Assembly: GCA_029339195.1 (NCBI GenBank)
Contig: JAPTJF010000271.1
Span: 20,917 to 84,916 of the forward strand
DNA from: Micractinium sp. NFX-FRZ
Taxonomy: Eukaryota; Chlorophyta; Trebouxiophyceae; Chlorellales; Chlorellaceae
Direction of reading: 5' to 3'
DNA: 64,000 nucleotides
Notes under the pieces: model-generated
The model's database searches: none
What the model was told of the DNA's origin: nothing
Seen by the model: only the letters and a program-made list of their open reading frames with translations
Made by a program: the position numbers and the translations under genes
Shown: piece by piece, positions 48,980 to 59,900 of the stretch
Layout of the letters: each line of letters starts with the position of its first letter
Position numbering within the stretch: position 1 is the first letter of the stretch

Positions 48980-49832
48980 CTACGGCGCCGCGCTGCGCTG
49001 CACCGCCTCTGCCCAGGCGGCCTTGGCGCAGGCGCCGTACGCCTGCACCGCCGCCGAGCACGCCAGCGGGTCACTGGCCCCATGCTCCGCGTAGCACCGC
49101 ACACAGTCCTCCGCCTGCTGCGTGCACGGCCGCGGGCGCGAGGGCAATGCGTACTCGCGCGCAACCAGCTCCTCTGCTAGTGCTTCCACCCTTTGAAGCT
49201 CCTCTGCCTCTGCCTTCAGCAGCAGGCCGCCCACGCGCCGGCTCTGCTCCAGCGCGCGCGACAGCGAGCGGTCTGCGCGGATGAGCGCTGCATCAGACAT
49301 GGCCTCGGCCTCTGCCACGGGCCTGCGCGCAGGGCAGGTGAGGGAGGGAGGGCAGAGCTTGGTGGCGGGCGGCACAGCGCTTGCGTAAAGCAGTGGTGTA
49401 GTGAAGCGCTCGTGGCTGCTGCCTGCTTTTCGGCTGTTGGCTGGGCCACCTCAACGAGCACACCTTGCTGGTCGCTCAACTCCAACCCACTGTAACTCGA
49501 CCAACCACCACATCCCAGCATGCTGTAAACACAGGCCCCTGAGAGCAGCACCTGCGTGCTTGCGAGGTGGCGCCGCCGCCGCCACCTGCCCGCGGCGGCA
49601 GTCCGCGAGGAGCGCGCGGCTTGCCATCCAGCTGCTCCAGTAGGCCTTGGGTGACCTGCAGGCGCGTGTGGGGAGGCCCAGGCACTCAACAGAGTGCCCA
49701 AACACGAAGGGTGGAAGTGCAGCCGGACTGCAGAGGGCACCCGGCTCGTGCGCAGCGTGCACAATTGCTCACCCTCACTCCCGACTCGAAAAACACGTCC
49801 TCGTCGGCTGCCCTGCTCTGTCCAGCGCCCAT
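48980..49832 (-). CDS. MIC19: MIC19/CHCHD3-like CHCH protein of the MICOS complex
   Basis: Three exons: 49832-49773, 49655-49552, 49322-48980, joining in frame to 168 residues with TAG at 48980-48982. The N-terminus MGAGQS fits an N-myristoylation site (MGxxxS), as in animal MIC19, and is followed by VRVTQGLLEQL, matching the VRLSENVIDRM-like stretch of that family. A charged helical middle with a long Ala/Glu/Leu run precedes a C-terminal twin CX9C CHCH domain: C-x9-C (CTQQAEDCVRC) and C-x9-C (CSAAVQAYGAC), 11 residues apart. MICOS keeps crista junctions in the mitochondrial inner membrane, and CHCH proteins are imported by Mia40. Short for the family (human 227) but complete. The MIC19 identity, rather than another CHCH protein, rests on the combined N- and C-terminal features. 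Confidence 0.72.
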
Positions 49833-50824
49833 TCTTGCGATCGTATGGGGTCCCCCAGAATAAGCTTCTCTGGCGGTCGAACAGGGTCCAAGTCAATTTG
49901 CAGCAGTTACAGCCGCTCTGTTCGCGCAAGTAGAGGGGTGTGCTCCGCGCGCTGTGCGTCATGCTGCAGGGCGCTTGCGGGCTCCCCACGCCTCAGTTTG
50001 GGCCCGTCCCACCTTCCCGGCACTGTCCATTCTCGACGCAACTCGCCTATATCGACAACGTTCGCTCTGGGCGCGACGTTGCTTGGCCTTGCAAGGTGGG
50101 CTTGTTGATGGGCCGTTGGGCGGGGTGCTTGAGCATGATGAACCCTTGCAGGATCTTGGGGGCGGCCTTGTGTCGCAGTAGTAGTCGGTGAGGCGCTAAT
50201 CGGGCGCCAGAGCTCGCGGGCTGGGCTTCTCCGGCCGGCACGAAGCCCTCAGACAGTTCAGCAGGCAGTGCATGTCGGCTCTAGCCGGGGGCAGCCCCTG
50301 GGGGCGCTGCAACGGGCTGCTAGCGGGCGGCACGTTGTGGGCGGTTCCGCCCTGGCTTGGCCGGCTTCGCTAGCTGCCCGTGGGTGTTGGAGCTCAGTGT
50401 CGTTTTGTTTGTGGGCAGCAGCCAACGGCCGGAGAGGGCCTTTCTTGGCGCGCGCCTCGGAACACCATGTCCACCATGTTGTGTGCTTCAGCTCCTGTGC
50501 TGCCCTATGGCCTCCATTCCCTGCCCCTGTCGCTTGTGGACATCAATTTCCGCAAGATGAGGGACGGGGAAGGGCAGTAGACGGGCTGTGCACGCCACAA
50601 GCTTGCCTGCCGCCTCACCCGCCGCCCCCCCCGCCCCGCCCACCCGCTGCAGGAGCAAGTGCCGCGGCAGCTGGCCACCTCGTACACCCACTCAGCCGAG
50701 TCTCCCAAACGTTCCTGGGAGAACCGTGCAGCCTAGCAGTACCGTGCCAATCAGCGACGGCCGGCAGCAGCGACGGCCAGCACCTTTTACCTGCGCCGAC
50801 GGCGGCAGCACACGCGCAGATCAC
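49833..50824. promoter_or_regulatory. Divergent region between MIC19-like and CTD phosphatase-like genes
   Basis: Two start codons face away from each other across about 990 bp. The 50588-50824 part is open in the phosphatase frame and may hold additional N-terminal coding sequence or 5' leader. Nothing else is recognisable. Confidence 0.45.
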
Positions 50825-53800
50825 ATGGCACAGGCGTGCGTGATGTCGCGGCCACCTCAGGAGCAGCAGCTGTTCACACCTGGCAAGCAGCCCCTCAGCC
50901 CTCAGTTGGACAACAGCCTCATCACATCGACAGTGCGCAAGCGCAAGAGCCAGGGTGAGGCGCAGCAGGGGTGGCTGGCGCGTGCGGCAGCCAGGGTGGG
51001 CGGGAAGGCGGCCTTGCACGTGCCGCCCAGCCAGCCGGGTGCTCCAACCTTGCCGCTCCCCGTTTGTTGTGGTCAGCTGCCGCTGCAACGCCCCTCTGCT
51101 GGGCCCCCGCTGCACGTCCGTGTGCCTGGCCTGCCCAGCGCCGCACCAACCGCCGCCTGCTCGCCGCCTGCCTGCAGTGCTCCCCGGCGACGCGCCGGCC
51201 TCGCCGCTCGCCGAGCAGCAGAAGGCGGCGGCAGGGGAGGAGGGCAAGCGGCAGCGCACGCCCTCTATTGACAGGGGGCTGAATGATGGCATCGATGGCG
51301 TGGTGCGGCTGCAGCTGGCGTCGCCGGCGGCGGCCCTGAAGCACGCCGCGGCCACGCCCGACGTCGTGCTGGCGGCAGGGGGTGCGGCAGCCTCCATGGA
51401 TGGCGAGGCAGAGGAGGAGGGTGCAGGGCGGCAGCAGCAGCCGGGGCCGCCGCAGCACGCGCACAGCTGGGGCCAGCAGCAGGCGCAGCAACAGGCGCAG
51501 CAGCACCAGCAGCCGCAGCACCACCACCACCACCAGCAAGCGCACGACGGGCGGCGCGCCTCCACCCCTGGTTTGGCAGAGGAGGAGGACCTGCTGTTCA
51601 GCCCAGTGTTCCACCTGTGCCGCGAGGGCAGCCGTCCCGACCTGGCCAACTACGCCGGCGATGGCAGCGGCGACGACGGCACGGCGGCGGCGGACGCAGC
51701 GGCGGGGGCGCACGCGGCGCCACACCATGCGCCCGCCGCGCGGCCGCTGGGGCTGCCGCCCCGGCCGCCGACGGCAGGCGGGGCGCGCGTTGACGCCGAC
51801 AACACCTCGACAGACAACTCCACTGGGACCAGCGCCTGCCTGGGTGATGGGGACCTGTCAGATGGGGACGCGGCATCGGCTGACTTGCCACGTGGCGCAG
51901 CTATGTCCGCCGCCGCAGCCGCAGCCGCCGCGCCGTGCTCCCCTGCGCCGCCGGCGCTGCCCCCGCCTGCGCCGGCGGGCGACGACGCTGAGGCCGAGGG
52001 GGAGGGTGACGAGTATTTGGAGTTTGACCCCCTGCTCTTCATCAAGCGCCTGCCGCCGCTGGAGCGCTGCGTGCCGCCGCGCCGCGAGTTCCTGCTGCCG
52101 CCCCGCACGCGGCGCAGCAAGCAGAAGACTTTGGTGCTGGACCTGGACGAAACACTGGTGCACTCCACGCTCGACGGCTACTGCCGCCCAGGTGGGTGCG
52201 GTGCGGCGTGCTGAGCTGGCGCTGGGGGCGCTGAGGGTGCGGGGCTGATGAGCCGGCACTGGGGGCCGTGGGGTGGAGCCATGCTTGGCAGGCGGCGAAG
52301 CGGCGGCGGGGGCTGAGCATGCCGCGAGCCGCAGTGGCGCCGCCAGACAGTGCTGTCATACCCCAGCGGTTGAGTAGGCACCCACCCTGCATCGCGCTTA
52401 CTGCTCCTCCCTCCTTTGCTCTCCCCCCCTTCCGCCTCCCCCCCTTGAGCAGACTTCACCTTCCCCGTGGAGGTGGGCAGCATGCGGCACATGGTGTCGG
52501 TGCGGCAGCGCCCCCACCTGCACACCTTCCTGGAGCGCATGGCGCAGCTGTACGAGGTGGGAGGCAGCGGCGGTACAGCTTGTACTGCAGTACAGGCTGT
52601 CGTGGCAAAGCTGCAGACTGGCAGTGCTGGGGGGCAGGAGCGCAGGTGCTGTTGGGGCGGAGGGAGGACGGGCCTCGAAGCCAGCGGGAGAGACGACTGG
52701 AGCCCCGCTCACTCCCCCTGCCTCACCTGAGTCCCTCGCTCCCTCGCCCCCGTGCCGCCACCGCCGCAGGTGGTTGTGTTCACCGCCTCCCAGCGCGTGT
52801 ACGCTGAGCAGCTGCTGAACATTGTGGACCCGCAGCGCCGGCTGGTGCGCCACCGCGTGTACCGCGAGTCGTGCGTCTTCTGGGAGGGCAACTATCTGAA
52901 GGACCTCACCGGTGGGTGGGGTTTGTGCACAACCCCCTTGTTTATTTGGCTCTAGGGCTGCCGGTGGGGAGGGCAACTACCTGAAGGACCTCACCGGTGG
53001 GTCGGTGGGTGGCTGGGTGGGTGCCTGTTCACAATTGTTGTGATTTGATTAGTTAATTCCAGGGCTGCCGGTGGGGAGGGCAACTACCTGCCAGGGAGGG
53101 CAACTACCTCCAGTGAAGCACCTCACCTGCGGGTTGCGCTCCCACAAAGAAGAGCGTGGTCGCCTGAAGTGATGGAGTGCAGAGCAGCTCGGCGCTGCCT
53201 TTGCCTTGCCTTTGTCCTGCACCGCCTGTTGCTGTCCCCGTGCCCGCGACTGCCTGCTGGTGCTATGCTCTCCTCTGCCTCTGCATGGCCAGTATCCCAA
53301 ACCTTCTGCCACTCTGTCATGCCCTGCTGTGCTGGTGCGTGACGTGTTTTTTTAATTGAAAACCACTCGTCCCCCGCCCCCTCCCGACCATCGGCTACTG
53401 TCCTCCCCTCACTCCCGTCTCTCGTACCCCCTGCAGTGCTGGGGCGCGACCTGGCCCACACCATCATCGTCGACAACTCCCCCCAGGCCTTTGGCTTCCA
53501 AATCGACAACGGCATACCCATTGAGTCGTGGTGAGTGTGGGGAGGGGAGGGGGGGAGGTAGGGGCAGGAGGGGAGCAGGGAACCAGGGCGGGCGCCGAGC
53601 AAGAGGGTGTGACACACATGCGACAGTTGAGCAGGGGCGGGGGGGGGCGGGACGGAGAGCAGCGGCGAAACACGCCCGAGTCCCGGCGAGTGTCGTGGCG
53701 TTGGTTGTGAAGTCTGTGGTGACTGCTGAGGTGTGTGGAGGGTGAGGGCGGGGGGCCGATGGGGGGCCGCTCAATACTGCTGGACGCCTGCCCCACCCAA

Positions 53801-54305
53801 ACTCTGTTCTTTCTTACTTCACACCTCGGCTCTGGTCATCTGTGTGTTGCCACATTGACTGCCTGCAGGTATGACGACGATGCCGATGATGAGCTGCTCA
53901 AGCTGCTGCCCTTCCTGGAGCAGATGGCGGGGGCGCCCGACGTGCGGCCGCACATCCAGGTGGGCATGAGCAATGGGAGGTGCACCATGGAAGGGCTGTG
54001 CAGGGCGGGAAGGGGCAGGGGATGGGGTGCTGCGGTGTGTGCTGAGCGCACCCGCTGCCGCCGCCGCTGCTCGCCTGCGCTTGGGTTGCACGCCGCCCCG
54101 CCCAACCCCGCCGCCCCGCCCAAGCGTGCCGCAAGCTCCCGCCGCTGCCCACCCACCCCCTGATCCCTTCCTCTGGCCCCCGCAGAAGCGCTTCCGGCTG
54201 CGGCGCCTGGTGGAGGCGGCGCCCGACCCGGAGCAGCAATTCCTGCTGCAGCAGGCACAGCAGCTGGCGCAGCAGGCACAGCAGGCGCCGCAGACGCAGC
54301 AGTGA
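50825..54305 (+). CDS. SCP/CTDSPL2-like HAD protein phosphatase
   Basis: Seven exons: 50825-50954, 51178-52191, 52453-52556, 52770-52911, 53437-53530, 53869-53959, 54186-54305. They give 564 residues in one frame. The C-terminal FCP1/SCP catalytic domain has DLDETLVHS (Asp365 nucleophile, Asp367 acid/base), [49 protein letters not shown] and [19 protein letters not shown], matching Dullard/SCP/CTDSPL2 proteins, which dephosphorylate phospho-Ser on partners such as the Pol II CTD. The line [14 protein letters not shown] just before the domain is also typical of CTDSPL2. The first 330 residues are low-complexity (Gln, His, Ala, acidic), and the C-terminus is a Gln/Ala helix. The start is the first ATG of a frame that is open further upstream. 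Confidence 0.9.
52956..53130 (+). repeat. Donor-side splice echoes in a phosphatase-gene intron
   Basis: The exon-4 end and donor (52881-52919, coding EGNYLKDL then GGTGGGTGG) is copied at 52969-53003 and, more degenerate and itself partly doubled, at 53061-53130. Confidence 0.75.
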
Positions 54306-56982
54306 AGTGCCAGCAGCAGCGCGCCACTGCGGGAGGATGCAGCGCCTGCCTCTCTGCCCGCAGCGCTGGCGGCGGCCTGCCGTGCACGCCGCGCCAGCCC
54401 GGCGGCCCACTTGCCCGTTTGGCCCAAGCCGGCGGCTTTGTATGCCTGCATGCCTTTTGTGCCTTATCCCTGCCCCCAAATAGCTATCAAGCGCCTCTCC
54501 TTCCCCATGTGGTTGCTCATCCCCATCCTTAGGCCAGCCCGGAGTAGCAGCCCCAACGAGGGCACCCCAGTAGTGCCATGCCCCCCACAGCGCCCGGCCG
54601 CTGATCCCCCTCTCCTGCCCTCCTCCGCCCCCAGGCACACTTCACCTCCTGCGACAGCCACCCCCCTCCCGCTCCCTCGTCCCCTCCCCGGCTGGCATCG
54701 CGCGCCGCCGCCTTCCCACCCCCCGCCCGCCCGCCCGCCTGTCTCCTTCTTCTCCTCCCCATGCCTTTGGGCCTCTCGACACTCTTCCGCTGACTCGCTT
54801 TACTTATCTCTCCGCATGTCCACGCCGCCCGTGTGTGCGCCGCCTGCCACAGAAGGCTTCTGCCAGACCCCACCCGACCCGCTTCACCCAACAGACCCCT
54901 CAGACCACCTGGCGGCCCCCTTCCGCCCTCCCCAGCCTGTACCCTCGCCCCCCGCTGTGTGCCCTGCCCCCCCCATATGTGTGTTGCCGGGCCCCCCTCC
55001 GCCTCCACCCCCTCCTCCTTCCATACTGTGTTCTTTGCCGCTCCTGTTGTTGATTTCTTTTTGTGTTTTTGCTGGCTCCTGGGGAACCCCCCGCTCATGA
55101 CTGAGCCCGAACACTGCCAACCGCACGCTGCAGTAGCGCCTGCCCGCCTCCCTTTTGCCCACCCCCCAAACCTTCTTCCAAACCCCACCCCCCTGCCATT
55201 ACTCCAGTGGGTAAATAGTGCCCACCCCGCCTCTCCCTCCCCCCCCTCCCTTTTGCCTGACGAACTCCCCACCCCCTCTTGGCACCAACCCACTCCTCAG
55301 TGGGCCGCGCCCGCCATCTGCAGGCACCTTGGGCAGACTGTTCAGTAGCCATGTGATTGCCTCTTTTCCTTTTTGAACCCGGTGCACCCTGAATCGAGCC
55401 GCCGGCGCTCATACGGTGCACAGGGGCGTGCGCCGCCGCCCGCCCATCCCCTTTTCAAGCGCAGCGCAGCCGGCGAATTGCTGGTGCGTGCGCGCAGACG
55501 ACCCCTCCCTCCGCTGACCGCCTACCCCACCCTGCCCCCCTCCACCGCCCTGCTTTTGGTTGCCACCTCCCCCCACGTATCCCCACTCGTGCCGTTTGCC
55601 GTGCCTGGCCGCCTCACACATGTGCGCAGGCCTGTTCCACACTCTACCCTCAGCGTTTGCACCCTCCACGGGTGGTCGGTTGTATAGAAGCTTTTCTCTT
55701 CCCTCCCTAGGCCCCACACACAGGGGGCAGTGTAACCCAATCTGGCAGCGCCGAATGCACGGTCCGGTCCGCACAGGGTGTGCAGTGGGGTGTGCATGCA
55801 CAAGCCAGTACGAGTGCTAGTCCTGTGTTGGGGGAGACGGCTGTAAGGCGGGCTCCTTCTGCTGCTACCGCAAGCTCTGTAGTGCAAGCTGTGATGGATC
55901 TGTGCACGAGTTTGTTGCGGCACAGGGGGGACCTGGAAGGTGGGGACGAGGGCCTCCTGCGAGTGCTGTGTGGCAGCAATCGCAGTAGACAAAAGATAGG
56001 TCATGCCAGAACATGAGCGGGCACTCTGGAGCAGATCTGCTCCCCCCCCCCTCCGTCCACCGGCGCTGGGCAAACAGCGGCGGTCAGACTACGGGCAGAT
56101 GCGGGTCTCGCTGAATACAGATACGAGCAGGATATTCAAGCAAGTGAGCAAAACAATAAGGGCTTCCCTGCTTCGTCCAAGAGGCAGGATGGAGAAGCAC
56201 CGGGGGCACCCCGTGCCTCTCCAACGCCGCGCGAGCCGCCGCCGCCGCTCAGCAGACCAACACCCTCCCTTACAGCACTGACGATCCAGACGGATCCAAA
56301 GACGGCAGTGCAAGGCGAAGGTTAGCTGCGTGCGTGCCTTGGGCTGCATGGGTGTGTGCTAAAGGTGCCTCGGGCTGGAAAGTCGAGCTGCACACGAGGC
56401 AGGCTCGTGAAGTCGCGATTGCCCACTCCGCTACCACTCCGAAGACGGCGCCTCCGATTTGTGCTGAACACGTACAAGAGTAAACGAGGTGAGCGTGTGG
56501 GCAGCTCGGCCAGGAGCCTGCAAAGCTGCTGCTCCCGCCCTGGCTCTGCTGCTGCTGGTGCTCCTGCTTGCCCCGAGGCATACGGGTGCCTCTCTGGCTC
56601 CCTTGTGCTCCTGCCCATCCTTTGGCGCACCACCTGCACCCCTCTACTCCTCAAGACTGCTGCACCCTAGTCAGACTGGCTGCTCGGCACGTCTGCTGCT
56701 CGTGCGCCCGCTCAGGCGTGATGTCTGCGCCTGTAGCTGCCGCTTCGCTCGCCGCCGCGCCCGCCGCTGCACCAGCCGCCCAACGCCCGCCCAACAAGGT
56801 TGCCGGCCCCGCCCGCCACACCACTGCAGCCGACTGCCCACCGACCCAGTCTCTGTGCCGCACTGCCCCACACACCAGAGCAGTCCATAATTTAGCCTAA
56901 AAAGGAAGCCAGGAGTGTGGTTAGACCTTCAAGGCTAAGTTAGGCAGCATCGGCCAGGGAGTGCGAAAGGCACTCTGCCGGT
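54306..56982. other. Long gene-free stretch between phosphatase and OPR-like gene
   Basis: It begins with a pyrimidine-rich 3' flank (about 54500-55650). A TGTAA at 55731-55735 is the first on the plus strand that I noticed and could end a long 3' untranslated region. Frames on both strands are short and domain-free. The last few hundred bases should contain the OPR-like gene promoter. Confidence 0.45.
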
Positions 56983-59900
56983 ATGGCAGCCCCCGCCCCC
57001 AGCGGCGGCAGCGCCCGCGCCCCCTACTTTTCTCCCAGGAAAGCGGGGGACCTGGGCCCCGCGCCCTCAGCGCCCCGCGGCCCCATTGTGTACAGCAGCC
57101 AGCCCAGCCCTCGGGTGGTAGCCCCCGGCGAGAGCAGCGCGGCCAGCAGCAGCGGCGGCGGAGCAGCAGCGGCGGGGGAGAAGCGGGGGCGCGAGGCGGC
57201 GGCGGTTGAGGCGCCGCCCCTGCCAGCTGGCGACCCCCCAATGCTGGTGCCTGGAGAGGCGGCGGCGCAGGGTGGCGAAGGAGTGCCGGCAGCCAAGCGG
57301 CTCAGGATCCAGCCAAGGTGGGGGATGGGGGGATGAGGAGGGCACGGGCGGGGGAGGATTAACCCTATGAGGAAGGGGGGTGAGCCAGTGGGGAGGAGCG
57401 AGGAGCAGCGTGTGTGGCAAATTTGCAGGGTGCGGGGTGGCGGGGCGGCAGCCAGAAAAGGCGTGGTGGCAGCAGGCGGCAGCCAGGCCTGCTTTCCCTG
57501 AGCAGCCCAGGGGCCTCCCCTCTCTATCCCTGCTCACCACTAATCCCCTGTGTGTGCACACCTCCGCTGCCTGGCAGGCCCGAGGCAGATGCCGCCGACA
57601 CTCCCGGCAGCGCCCGGCAGAGCGGCCAGCGCCAGTCCACCCCACAAGGTGAGCATCAGTGGGTAGAGTACAGGGTGGTTTCAGCTGGGTTCGATTTCCT
57701 ACACCAGCACTAGCATGGTTGAGGAGCGCAGCTGCCGCCGATGACGCTGCCACGGCTGCTCGCCCATCAACCCACTTCCATCGCTGGACACCAGGCTTCC
57801 GCCCTCTCCCCACGAACCCCTCCCTCCCCTCCTCCATATCCCCTCCCCTCCCCTCTCATGCAACAGCGCATGGGATCTGAAACCATGAGATACGTACTTG
57901 ATACCTGCAAGCCTCCGCTTTGTCACCCCCCTGCCCTGCCTGCACTTTATCTCACATGTTCAACTGCCATCACAGGATAACAGCAGGGGGGCCTTGAAAC
58001 CAAGTGTGCCTCCTCCCCTCCCCTCCTCTCAGCAGCACGTGGGGACTATGAGACCGAGCCGATGAGAGCAGAGTACGCTGGGGGTGCTGGGCCCGCGAGC
58101 CGCCCCGGCAGCCTGCCAGCCAGCCCGCTGGCGGCTGCCGGTGCCGGCTACCCAGGAAGCCCGCTGGCCTCGGGCGCCGCCCATGCAGGCTACGCGGCTG
58201 CCTCCTACTCGGCAGGTTACGCGCCAGGTGGGACGACCCCGCACCCTGTTGGAGGAAGGGGTGGTGGGCAGGGCGGCCGCGCGTGTTGCCATGCTGAGTC
58301 GGTCAGTGCAGCTGCAGGGCTTGTCCCTTGCTCCCCCCGTCTCCTCACTCACACAGGTGGCGGGTTGTGTGGGTGCTGTGCTGGGTTGGGTGCCAGCAGT
58401 GCCGCTGTGGACGCCTGTGTGGCGCTCCAGCAATCTTGCTCTTCTGCCAGCCACCCAGCCACGCCAACCACTTCCCTGCGACCTAATCAAACGATTCTGA
58501 GGCCTTCACCTGATTGCAATACGCGGTAGCCTGCCCGTGCGCGTAGCCGGGCCTGGTCTGGCAGCGGGGAGAAAGACTGCAGCAGGGCGTGCCCAGCAGA
58601 CTGCCGCCCACCCTGCCCGCCCCGCCCGCCGCCCACCGTATGCCACGCCCACACCCTCCACCGCAGCCTAGCCCACCCGTCGTGGAGACCCAATCCCCAC
58701 TTTCCACTGTTCCCTCTATACACACACTCGGCACGGTCTGCAAACTCCTTCAGCCTGCCCTGTTTTCCCGCTGCCCCCGCCATGCCGCAGGCGGGCAGTG
58801 GGTCTGGCGTGCCGATGCCCCCAATGCACATGGTGGGCTGGGCAGCTGGGCCTGGGTGGCCCCTCCCACCACACCCCCGCCGCCCATGCCCTACGCCCCT
58901 CCCCCGCCTGCCGGCGGCTACTATTCGGCCCACGCCCACCCCGCTGCCGGCTGGGGCCCACCCACGCCCTCGCTGCCGCCTGGCCCTGGCTACTATGGGC
59001 CGCCGGCGTACCCAGGTGGGACAACAAGTTGAGAGGCGCTGCCTTGCCTGCATCATGGCTGCGTGGGTCGCCGCTTTGGGTGCTTTGGCTGTGTGGGGCG
59101 ACACAGAAATTGCCCGCATGCGGGCCACACTGCTGCCTGGGATTTTTATTGTGTGTGTGTGTGTACCGCCCTTGCCCGCCCCGCTATGAAATACCACTGC
59201 TTGCGATGCAGGCCACTACTCGCCGCACCCCGCCACCCCGCACATGCCCGCCTACCCCGCCGCCGGCGGCGGCTACCCCAGCGTTGGCCCTGCGCCCTTT
59301 GGCAGCCCCCCGCAACACCACTACTACCCCGGCGCCCCGCCGCCGCCCTACCCGTTGCACCCGCTGGGCCCGCCGCCGCCGCTGGGGCGTCCGCCACCAC
59401 CTCACCACCACCACCAACAGGGGCCTCCCGGCGGGCCGCCGCCGCGGGAGCCTGTGCGGCCGCGCGGGCCGCCAGGGGCCTTCCAGGGGGCACCCAGGGA
59501 CCCGGCGGTGGCGGCGGCCATTGCCATCAACAAGCGCATCACGGCAGCGGGCACAGCGCGGGAGATCTTTGACATTGTGGAGCGGGTGAGGGGCGGGGTG
59601 GGGCGGGGGGGGGGGAGAAGGGGGGCGGTGACGGCGGATGGGAGCAGATGGGAGCAGGGGGCGGGGCTCTCTGGGTTGGCTGGGGTGGAGGAGCAGAACA
59701 CAGTAGGAGGATAGGATGGGGTGGCACAGCAGGCGACAGCCGGAGGGGATGCACCGAAGAGGAGGAGGGGTCCTTTTTACCAGCCCTCACCCGCGCACAC
59801 ACATTATATCCCGGCACTGCAGGACCACCCCGCCTTTGACACCGTGTGCCTGGCCACCGCCATGCACAAGCTGGCGGGCCTGCGGGGCGCGCCCAACCTG

